Origin: Pseudomonas sp.
Lineage (GTDB): Bacteria; Pseudomonadota; Gammaproteobacteria; Pseudomonadales; Pseudomonadaceae
Direction of reading: 5' to 3'
Length of the DNA: 64,000 nt
NCBI RefSeq assembly: GCF_030683065.1
Contig: NZ_JAUXMX010000032.1
Span: 43,756 to 107,755 of the forward strand
Position numbers and translations under genes: made by a program
Notes under the pieces: model-generated
The model's input: the letters and a program-made list of their open reading frames with translations, nothing else
The model's database searches: none
Told to the model about the DNA's origin: nothing
Shown here: piece after piece, positions 57,702-64,000 of the stretch
Layout of the letters: every line of letters starts with the position of its first letter
Position numbering within the stretch: the stretch's first letter is position 1

Positions 57702-58570
57702 GGGTGCTCTTGCGCCAGCTTGGACAGGTACTGGCCATAGTCGGTCTTGCCGAAGGTCCGCGCCTGGCTCAGCAACTGTTCGCGGTCGATCCAGCCATTG
57801 TGGTAAGCGATCTCCTCGAGGCAGGCGATCTTCAAACCCTGGCGATGCTCGATGGTCTGCACGTATTGCGAGGCTTCCAGCAGGCTGTCGTGGGTGCCGG
57901 TGTCGAGCCAGGCAAAGCCACGGCCGAAACGCTCGACATGCAAGTCGCCGCGCTCGAGGTAGGTGTTGTTAATGTCGGTGATCTCCAGTTCGCCGCGGGG
58001 CGAGGGTTTGACTGCCTTGGCGATCTCGATCACGTCGTTGTCGTAGAAATACAGGCCGGTGACCGCGTAGCTGGATTTCGCTTTGGCTGGTTTTTCCTCG
58101 ATGGAGATGGCCCGGCCGTTGGCATCGAACTCGACCACGCCGAAGCGCTCGGGGTCCTTGACCCAGTAGCCGAAAATCGTCGCCCCGCTGGGCTCGGCAG
58201 CGGCGCGCAGGAGTTTTTCGGTGAAGTGCTGGCCGTGAAAGATATTGTCGCCGAGGATCAGGCACACGGGGTCGCTGCCGATGAACGACTCGCCGATCAG
58301 AAAGGCCTGGGCCAGACCTTCCGGTGCCGGCTGTTCGGCGTAGACGAAACGCACGCCGAACTGGCTGCCGTCACCGAGCATCTTCTGAAAATTAGGCAGA
58401 TCCACGGGCGTGGAGATAATCAGAATTTCGCGGATCCCGGCGAGCATCAGCACCGAGATCGGGTAGTAGATCATCGGCTTGTCGTAGATCGGCAGCAGCT
58501 GCTTCGACACCCCGAGGGTGATCGGGTGCAGGCGGCTGCCAGAGCCGCCAGCGAGAATTATTCCTTTCAT
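57698..58570 (-). CDS. rmlA: Glucose-1-phosphate thymidylyltransferase
   Basis: A 290-residue nucleotidyltransferase, the first step of dTDP-rhamnose synthesis, feedback-inhibited by the end product. [18 protein letters not shown] is the nucleotide loop; [26 protein letters not shown] (metal Asp) and [12 protein letters not shown] follow. The start at 58570 is fixed by this N-terminus. It lies 11 bp after rmlB. Confidence 0.96.
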   Translation of the reverse strand: MKGIILAGGSGSRLHPITLGVSKQLLPIYDKPMIYYPISVLMLAGIREILIISTPVDLPNFQKMLGDGSQFGVRFVYAEQPAPEGLAQAFLIGESFIGSDPVCLILGDNIFHGQHFTEKLLRAAAEPSGATIFGYWVKDPERFGVVEFDANGRAISIEEKPAKAKSSYAVTGLYFYDNDVIEIAKAVKPSPRGELEITDINNTYLERGDLHVERFGRGFAWLDTGTHDSLLEASQYVQTIEHRQGLKIACLEEIAYHNGWIDREQLLSQARTFGKTDYGQYLSKLAQEHP

Positions 58571-58581
58571 CGTCCTGCTCC

Positions 58582-59634
58582 TTAACGTGCGCCAAGGCGT
58601 TCGCGTTGGTAACTGCCGTCCTGCACGCGGCGACACCAGTCGAGGTTATCCAGGTACCACAACACCGTTTTGAGCAGGCCGCTGTCGAAGGTTTCAGTTG
58701 GTTTCCAGCCCAGCTCGCGTTCGATCTTGCTGGCGTCGATGGCGTAGCGCAGGTCATGGCCAGGGCGATCGGTAACAAAGCTGATTTGTTCCTTATAAAA
58801 GCCCTTGGCGCGCGGCTGCAATTCATCGAGCAGGGCGCAGATGCTCTCCACTACATGCAGGTTGGTCTGCTCGCTATGCCCGCCAATGTTGTAGGTCTCG
58901 CCCACCCGGCCCTCGCTCACCACCTTGAGCAGGGCGCGGGCATGGTCCTCGACATACAACCAGTCACGCACCTGCTGGCCGTTGCCGTACACCGGCAGAG
59001 GCTTGCCATCCAGAGCGTTGAGGATCACCAGCGGGATCAGTTTTTCCGGGAAGTGATAGGGGCCGTAGTTGTTCGAGCAATTGGTCAGCATAACCGGCAG
59101 GCCATAGGTCCGCTGCCAGGCGCGCACCAGATGGTCGGAGGCCGCCTTGCTCGCCGAGTAGGGTGAGCTGGGCGCATAGGGCGTGCTCTCGGTGAACAGA
59201 TCGTCAACGCCATGCAGATCGCCATACACCTCGTCGGTGGAAATATGGTGGAAGCGAAAGGCCTGCCTGCGTGCCTCATCCAGCTGCAGCCAATAGGCGC
59301 GGGTGGCCTCCAACAAGGCATAGGTGCCGACGATATTGGTCTGGATAAAGGCTGCCGGGCCATCGATGGAGCGATCCACATGGGACTCGGCCGCCAGGTG
59401 CATGATCGCGTCTGGCTGGAACTCGGCCAGGGCTTGGCCGACCACCGCGCTGTCGCCGATATCGGCCTGCAGGAACTGGTAGCGTGGATTGTCCGCGACA
59501 CGGGCCAGCGACTCGAGATTGCCGGCGTAGGTCAGTTTGTCCAGGTTTAGCACCTGGTGCTGGGTGTCGTTGAGCAGGTGGCGAATCAGCGCCGAGCCGA
59601 TAAAACCGGCGCCGCCAGTGACCAGAATACGCAT
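58582..59634 (-). CDS. rmlB: dTDP-glucose 4,6-dehydratase
   Basis: A 350-residue extended SDR enzyme, second step of the pathway. [16 protein letters not shown] (NAD loop), [21 protein letters not shown] and the catalytic [12 protein letters not shown] are present. GAAGG precedes the ATG. First gene of rmlBACD; the product supplies L-rhamnose for LPS core or rhamnolipids. Confidence 0.96.
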   Translation of the reverse strand: MRILVTGGAGFIGSALIRHLLNDTQHQVLNLDKLTYAGNLESLARVADNPRYQFLQADIGDSAVVGQALAEFQPDAIMHLAAESHVDRSIDGPAAFIQTNIVGTYALLEATRAYWLQLDEARRQAFRFHHISTDEVYGDLHGVDDLFTESTPYAPSSPYSASKAASDHLVRAWQRTYGLPVMLTNCSNNYGPYHFPEKLIPLVILNALDGKPLPVYGNGQQVRDWLYVEDHARALLKVVSEGRVGETYNIGGHSEQTNLHVVESICALLDELQPRAKGFYKEQISFVTDRPGHDLRYAIDASKIERELGWKPTETFDSGLLKTVLWYLDNLDWCRRVQDGSYQRERLGAR

Positions 59635-59800
59635 TTAATGGGTGCCTTCTTCGACATGCGCTGAGCATCCGACTTAGCTTGTCGGCTGAATGCCGCTGCC
59701 GCAAGCACTGGATGCCGCTTGGTGCGCGCCGCGGCAACGGCGCCGGCCTGCAGCGAAGCAGGTTTTGCCGATATGCGTATCGTCGCCATGCGCCAGAAAC

Positions 59801-59868
59801 AAAAAAGGCCTACCTTGCGGTGAGCCTAAATCGTTGTTTCGTATGGTGCGGCATCAGGAGTCGAATCT
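59801..59868 (-). other. Displaced tRNA 3' end plus terminator (att-like, left)
   Basis: Read on the minus strand: ATTCGACTCCTGATGCCGCACCA (a T-arm/acceptor end with CCA), a short spacer, then the hairpin AGGCTCACC...GGTAGGCC with TTTTTT. There is no tRNA body beside it. This is how the far end of an element inserted in a tRNA gene looks. The T-arm and acceptor differ from the second copy at 62104. Confidence 0.6.
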
Positions 59869-59907
59869 ATAGGTAACGTATTGACCTAAATAGGTTATTT
59901 CTATTGA

Positions 59908-60231
59908 GAGAAGAGCCTGCTGCGTATCGCGGAGGACTACCCGCGTCCGTCGGTGCATGACTTGCGCCGTAGCGCGACCACGCACATGTCCCGACAGGGG
60001 TTAGGTAAGGATGTGCGCAGTCGCATCCTCAACCACAAAGATCTGTCGGTGGATGCGGTCTACGACCGTTATGCCTATTTCGATGAGAAGGCTGTGGCGC
60101 TCAGCGAGTGGCATGGCTTTTTGAGCGGGTTGTTGCGCCGTGAGTTCGGCGATGAAGATTGGGTGGCATTCTACGGGCGTCGGATGGAGGCGGTCACGCC
60201 AGATGATCCTGATGATCCTGATGATGACTAA
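59908..60231 (+). pseudogene. C-terminal fragment of a tyrosine recombinase
   Basis: About 107 codons in frame: PRPSVHDLRRSATTHM (second catalytic Arg box), SRILNHKD (the HxxR-box position as LNHK) and the nucleophile region VYDRYAYFDEK. A stop lies just upstream at 59905 and the N-terminal two-thirds are absent. It matches integrases of islands that use tRNA genes. The tail ends in Asp/Pro repeats (PDDPDDPDDD) from a short DNA repeat GATCCTGAT. Confidence 0.8.
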
Positions 60232-60328
60232 ATTTCATAAATGAGCCTTTATTGTTGTTTTTTGAATTTAATGGTCTAAATTTGGGCTATTATTTTTATA
60301 TAAAGATCTGGCCAGTAAGGCGTTTTTG
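60232..60328 (+). promoter_or_regulatory. AT-rich promoter region of the HipBA pair
   Basis: This short stretch is strikingly AT-rich (TTTATTGTTGTTTTTTGAAT, TATTATTTTTATATAAAG) in a GC-rich chromosome. It probably holds the autoregulated promoter of the toxin-antitoxin operon; no exact operator was assigned. Confidence 0.5.
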
Positions 60329-60625
60329 ATGGCACTCACCCACACACTTTTCTCTCCAAGCGAACTGGCCCAGCAGGTCGGTGAGAACGCGCGCGCGCTG
60401 CGTTTAGCGCAGAACCTTTCGCGCAAGACGTTGGCCGAAAGGGCCGGGGTTTCAGAATCGACCATAAAGCGTTTTGAAACGACTGGGCAAATCACCCTGG
60501 ATGCGTTGGTGTTGTTGGCTTCTGCCTTAGGCGTGGCGCAGCAGTTGTCGGGGTTGTTCTCGCAGGCGCAGCCGGTCTCTCTGGATGAGCTCAAGCAAAG
60601 CGGACGAGTCCGAGGGCGCAAATGA
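60329..60625 (+). CDS. XRE-family antitoxin, HipB-like
   Basis: 98 residues with a single HTH_3 domain (about 13-70, NARALRLAQNLSRKTLAERAGVSESTIKRFE). HipB-type proteins neutralise the HipA kinase and repress their own promoter. Its TGA overlaps the start of the toxin gene by ATGA. The ATG at 60329 directly follows a TTG. Confidence 0.85.
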   Translation: MALTHTLFSPSELAQQVGENARALRLAQNLSRKTLAERAGVSESTIKRFETTGQITLDALVLLASALGVAQQLSGLFSQAQPVSLDELKQSGRVRGRK

Positions 60626-61863
60626 ACAACGTGACCTCAATCGAGGTGCTGCTCGCGGGCACCCGGGTTGGCGAGCTGGTGTCCGTGCCTCGGCGTGGGA
60701 CGTTTTTTGCCTACGACGAGCAGTGGTTGGCGACGGGTTTCAACCTCTCACCATTGAATATGGAATTCAAATCATCCCCGCAGGCGGCACCTGATCCTCA
60801 TCTGTTTGGCGGGTTGATGGGCGTGTTCGCCGACTCCCTGCCAGATGGGTGGGGCATGCTGCTGATGGATCGCTTCTTCCTGCGTGAGCGAGGTATTGAT
60901 CGGCGCGCCATTACGACCCTGGATCGGCTAGCTTACATGGGCAACCGCGCCATGGGTGCCCTGGAATATCGGCCTGTTTTGGAAAAGGCCGAGGCCGACT
61001 CCTCGTTGGATCTTGAGCGGTTGTACCAGGCTGCGCTTGAGGTCTACGAGGGCGATACAGAAACGACGTTGGATGCCTTGCGATTGGCGGGTGGCTCGCC
61101 TGCGGGGGCTCGACCCAAGGTGGTCGTGGCGCTGTCGCAGGACAAGCAGCGGTGTGCGTCATCATTTAAAACACTGGCCGAGGGGCATGAGCACTGGTTG
61201 GTGAAGTTTCGCTCTCCCGAAGAGCATCGCGATACCGGTGCGATCGAGTATGCCTACGCACAAATGGCTCGGCGTGCCGGGGTCGAAATGGCAGAGTCCG
61301 CACTTCTGAATGTGCAGACCGAGAGCGGGGTAGAGCGCTTCTTTGCCGCGAAGCGTTTTGATCGTGATGGTGAGCGCAAGATCCACATGCTGACGGCATG
61401 CGGCATCCTTTACGCCGATCACCGTGCGCCTTCACTGGATTACGGCGACCTGCTGCGAGCAACCTGGGCCATCACCGGGCATGCTGGCGAAGTCGAGAAC
61501 ATGGCGCGTCTGATGGTTTTCAATGCACTTGCGCACAACCACGATGATCATTCTAAAAACTTCGCGTACCTGTTTGATCAAGGGCGTTGGGTGCTGGCTC
61601 CAGCCTATGACCTGACCTTTGCCCGCGTGCGTGGTATGGCTGATGAGCACACGACAGCCTTTGCCGGAGCAGGGCTGCCGACACGCAAGGCGCTGCGCAA
61701 GGTCTGTGAGTCCTTCAGCTTTTTAAAAGTGGATCAGTACATCGAGCAGGCGTTGGATGCGCTAGCGGGTTGGCGTGGGCTGTGTCGTGAACTTGACGTT
61801 GCTGAGCAGCAAGAGGCTGAGATACAGGTTGCATTGGAGCAAATCTGGGCACGACTTGGGTAG
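60622..61863 (+). CDS. HipA-like serine/threonine kinase toxin
   Basis: 413 residues. An N-terminal subdomain (1-100: VLLAGTRVGELV, FGGLMGVFADSLPDGWG) and a kinase core follow the HipA plan: SPAGARPKVVV (P-loop/phosphorylation region), HWLVKFRSPEEH (ATP lysine), FFAAKRFDRDG, NALAHNHDDHSKNFAYL (catalytic loop) and APAYDLTFA (metal Asp). HipA kinases phosphorylate glutamyl-tRNA synthetase or similar targets and cause growth arrest. It is coupled to the HipB-like gene. It lies between two att-like sequences, so it is probably mobile cargo. Confidence 0.9.
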   Translation: MNNVTSIEVLLAGTRVGELVSVPRRGTFFAYDEQWLATGFNLSPLNMEFKSSPQAAPDPHLFGGLMGVFADSLPDGWGMLLMDRFFLRERGIDRRAITTLDRLAYMGNRAMGALEYRPVLEKAEADSSLDLERLYQAALEVYEGDTETTLDALRLAGGSPAGARPKVVVALSQDKQRCASSFKTLAEGHEHWLVKFRSPEEHRDTGAIEYAYAQMARRAGVEMAESALLNVQTESGVERFFAAKRFDRDGERKIHMLTACGILYADHRAPSLDYGDLLRATWAITGHAGEVENMARLMVFNALAHNHDDHSKNFAYLFDQGRWVLAPAYDLTFARVRGMADEHTTAFAGAGLPTRKALRKVCESFSFLKVDQYIEQALDALAGWRGLCRELDVAEQQEAEIQVALEQIWARLG

Positions 61864-62103
61864 TGCTCTGCAATCCCCACTTTACGGCATCCTGGCAAGA
61901 AAGGCCTTTGCCATGAGTGACCTTCAAGATGATTTAAAAGGTGCCTGGGGAGATTGGGGTAGAAAGCGAATCCGTTACGGACGGGTTTGGCTGATGAGCA
62001 TTTACAGGCGAACGGTAACTCGGTTGGCGCGTATTTTTCTACCCAACAAAGCGGGGGGTGGCAAATCCCTACCCCAAACCTACCCCAGGCCGAATTTCGG
62101 GCA

Positions 62104-62168
62104 CAAAAAAGGGCTACGTTTTCACGTAACCCTTTGATTTGTATGGTGCCGGCACCAGGAACAAAACA
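62104..62168 (-). other. Displaced tRNA 3' end plus terminator (att-like, right)
   Basis: The minus strand reads GTTCCTGGTGCCGGCACCA, a T-arm/acceptor end with CCA, then the hairpin AGGGTTACG...CGTAGCCCT and TTTTTT. Orientation and layout match 59801-59868. No tRNA body is attached. Confidence 0.6.
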
Positions 62169-62349
62169 CAATGCCTTTAGCTCTCTTATTGAAATGGTTT
62201 TAGTTTGAATTTTTTACCAATGGGTACTCAAATAGGTACTTGATTAACTGCAGGTACCCCTCGTTTCGCCGCGCTCTAAAAAAATTATACAGTAATGGGG
62301 TTTTCTGTTGAAACTGAGGATCTTTACTGATGTTGAGTGCGCCGAAACG

Positions 62350-62480
62350 CAAGCAGCCCTGCAGATACTGATCGAGATGGAATGGGCGGGGCTCTTCAGT
62401 TTGCTCGAACTCTGCTAGCCGGAGGGTGACGGTGATCTTTCGGCTTACCCGTTGATGGCGATGCTGCGTGTTTCTATGCA
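62350..62480 (+). pseudogene. Possible IS5-type transposase remnant
   Basis: One plus-strand frame reads ILIEMEWAGLFSLLEL(stop)PEGDGDLSAYPLMAMLRVSMQ(stop)RYVRW. The spacing resembles the IS5 N-terminus (EMERVVPWAELxxLIEPxYPxxGxGRxPYPLxxMLRIxxLQxWY). Stops interrupt it. This is a tentative match by eye. Confidence 0.3.
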
Positions 62481-62594
62481 ATAGCGCTATGTTCGCTGGG
62501 TCGGACGCTGCCTTGGGCGAATGACCTGGGCCGAAAGCGAGCGTCAACATAGCCGCACCAGACTGGTCATGCCGCTGCAACTACGCAACGACCT

Positions 62595-63479
62595 TCACCA
62601 GGTATCCGCTATATCCTCATCATCCGTGGCAGAGCATGCCCATGTGATGTCTGCGACATCCAGAAGAGATAGGCCCAGCGCTTTGTTGTAGGGCGCTAGC
62701 TTTGCCCAGGCCTCTTCAATTTTCATGTAGTGAAGATGTTCGACGATCTCCAGCTCGCTACCCCTCTCATTGCACCTGACGATTGCATTTGCAAAGCCGT
62801 TCTGTCGGCTGTTGACCAGACAATAGGCTTGGCGATGTTCAGGTGCATGGCCTGTGATCGATTCAATGAACGTGTTGTAGAACGGCATTGAGGCCGCTCC
62901 GGTGAAATTTGTCGCTTTGCGGGATTCTGGATGCAGAGTGATCGACCAAACAGTGACCGTGAAGGCGTCTTGGCCCCGCGCATTGGCAAATGTCATCACG
63001 GTTGGAGTGTGATTGCTGCGGCCGTAATCGATCTCGTGAGGGCCAAACGCCACTTTGTGCTCTGTGACGCGCCCTAGTCCCGGCGCGAGTTCATAGGACC
63101 AATGCTGCAGTTTCACATCACCGACCGGGTCAGGCCTCGTGCAGCTGGACACGGTAAAACCTGTCGGATCCTGGGATTGGTTGACTAGGTGATCGCGCAC
63201 CTTCTCGGGCAGTCGCCATGGAGCGTCGATGCCGCTGGTCATGAGCAGCTTGGGTGCTGCCGATGGAGCCTCGAGCAAGGCAATTGCCACATGGATTGTG
63301 TCGGATAGGCGATCGGGCAATATCGCGCATGCGATATTCCAGTCACGGAAGCCGAGCAGCTTGCTGAGCATTTCTCGCTGAGGTGCGAGCTTGCTGGGGC
63401 GGCCGATAGCCTTGGACGTGGAGTGGAGGATATGCGACAGCAGTTTTACATCGTGCGAAGAGAGCGCAAAAATGGACAT
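62595..63479 (-). CDS. Unrecognised accessory protein
   Basis: 294 residues. The start at 63479 (MSIFALSSHDVKLLSHIL) has AGGTG upstream; the longer frame has none. The N-terminal helical part (GRPSKLAPQREMLSKLLGFRDWNIACAILP) resembles the short glyoxalase-related segment found in many plasmid- and island-borne proteins. The rest is beta-rich (HKVAFGPHEIDYGRSNHTPTV, AFTVTVWSITLHPESR) and I know no family for it. It has more A/T than the core genes and lies in the island between the att-like site and an insertion sequence. Confidence 0.65.
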   Translation of the reverse strand: MSIFALSSHDVKLLSHILHSTSKAIGRPSKLAPQREMLSKLLGFRDWNIACAILPDRLSDTIHVAIALLEAPSAAPKLLMTSGIDAPWRLPEKVRDHLVNQSQDPTGFTVSSCTRPDPVGDVKLQHWSYELAPGLGRVTEHKVAFGPHEIDYGRSNHTPTVMTFANARGQDAFTVTVWSITLHPESRKATNFTGAASMPFYNTFIESITGHAPEHRQAYCLVNSRQNGFANAIVRCNERGSELEIVEHLHYMKIEEAWAKLAPYNKALGLSLLDVADITWACSATDDEDIADTW

Positions 63480-63749
63480 ACGAGGCACCTGAATAGCGAT
63501 CCATGTGCATCTGGTCCCCCCGGTTACAGACACAAGATCGGACTGTTTTGGGGCCTTGCATGAGTTTGTCGCACCCCCGTGAAAACGGAGGAGTAGAAGG
63601 CATTTACCGTGCACTCGCGTGCGAAGGGGGAGGCTGGGGCTTCCGAAACCGACGATAGGTTATGTCCTCTTCGGTCTTGTTGCAATGGGCCAGAAAACAT
63701 AACGCTCGGCGCAGGGCCTGTTGGCCGACTCCTGCTCCTCAGCACTGAC
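63480..63749. other. Spacer before the insertion sequence, no gene seen
   Basis: This is the upstream region of the unrecognised gene. No further coding frame or structure was found. Confidence 0.45.
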
Positions 63750-64000
63750 CGCTATCGGCCGATTCTGTTGAAAAAGTAGCTCCCCTGCCTGGCCTGCGGC
63801 AAAGTCGCTTCATTGGCCGGAGGGGGATCACCAGCATGATGGGACAGTTATCGAGTGGGCAGGAGCGACTGTTTTACTCGTTCAACCTTGAAGATCACAT
63901 CCCAGCCAATCACCTCCTGCGCAGCATTGATCAGTGCCTCGATCTGAGCGACCTGCGCCACCACCTCGCCGATTTCTATAGCCCAATTGGGCGTCCGTCG
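63750..64000 (+). mobile_element. Left end of an IS1182-type insertion sequence, cut by window
   Basis: A terminal-repeat-like GGCCGATTCTGTTGAAAAAG at about 63754-63773 precedes the transposase gene. The outer boundary and any target duplication cannot be fixed from one end. Confidence 0.55.
63836..64000 (+). CDS. IS1182-family transposase, 3' end beyond window
   Basis: The first 55 codons are visible. LSSGQERLFYSFNLEDHIPA, then NHLLRSIDQCLDLSDLRHHL and ADFYSPIGRPS are typical of the N-terminal domain of IS1182 DDE transposases. GGAGGGGG lies 9 bases before the ATG at 63836. Whether the element is intact cannot be seen. Confidence 0.8.
   Translation, partial: MMGQLSSGQERLFYSFNLEDHIPANHLLRSIDQCLDLSDLRHHLADFYSPIGRPS

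Larger units (their letters stand above)
61864..62594. other. 731-bp accessory spacer
   Basis: It holds an ATG with a fair ribosome site at 61913 (frame to 62137, MSDLQDDLKGAWGDWGRKRI..., running through the att-like sequence and probably not a gene), the att-like fragment at 62104 and a possible transposase remnant at 62350. Confidence 0.5.

Noticed and set aside
61913..62137. Possible 74-codon gene after the HipA-like toxin
   Set aside because: Although AAAGG precedes the ATG, the frame runs through the att-like tRNA fragment and its terminator, and the product is not protein-like at its end.
62104..62168. Considered as a complete tRNA gene
   Set aside because: Only the T-arm/acceptor end and terminator are present; no anticodon arm can be folded on the 5' side.

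Overview
The window is a high-GC gammaproteobacterial chromosome segment. It is almost certainly from Pseudomonas: the order pckA-hslO ... nudE-cysQ-fabY ... arcDABC-dctMQP-dctDB-rml is the one I remember from Pseudomonas chromosomes, here read in the opposite orientation with extra genes interspersed. The intergenic spaces carry many REP-type palindromes and short repeats typical of that genus. No rRNA, complete tRNA or CRISPR array is visible.

Left part (1-13 kb): the 3' end of thyA, a PPK2 polyphosphate kinase, a DUF3482 GTPase with its DUF2868 membrane partner, a secreted glycerophosphodiester phosphodiesterase, the redox chaperone Hsp33 (hslO), PEP carboxykinase (pckA) and a RecQ-family helicase. 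A 1.1-kb spacer follows that holds a 140-bp tandem duplication and a perfect 17-bp hairpin.

Middle-left (13-29 kb): a cupin, a small membrane protein, an HPF/RaiA-like ribosome factor, a Baeyer-Villiger-type flavin monooxygenase, a degraded LysR gene, an iron-type alcohol dehydrogenase, a hot-dog thioesterase, a coupled DUF2157/DUF4824-type membrane pair, a UMF1-type MFS transporter, and a three-domain fusion (carrier protein + fatty acyl-AMP ligase + PlsC acyltransferase). The fusion gene is bracketed by inverted copies of a ~100-bp repeat. Two paralogous glycine-zipper proteins with His-rich tails follow.

Middle (29-44 kb): a soluble NAD-dependent, molybdenum formate dehydrogenase operon fdsGBA-fdsD with a divergent ModE-like regulator. 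A transglutaminase-like protein and the sulfurtransferase gene fdhD follow on opposite strands. Then come yrfG, nudE-cysQ, fabY (initiating ketoacyl synthase) and an acyl-CoA synthetase.

Middle-right (44-60 kb, all minus strand): the arginine deiminase operon arcDABC with an Anr/FNR-type box, the C4-dicarboxylate TRAP transporter dctPQM with a good sigma-54 promoter, its two-component regulators dctBD, and the dTDP-L-rhamnose operon in the order rmlB-A-C-D.

Right end (59.8-64 kb): a small accessory zone. It holds two displaced tRNA 3'-end/terminator fragments, a broken tyrosine recombinase, a HipBA-type toxin-antitoxin pair, a possible IS5-type remnant, an unrecognised protein and the start of an IS1182-type transposase cut by the window end.
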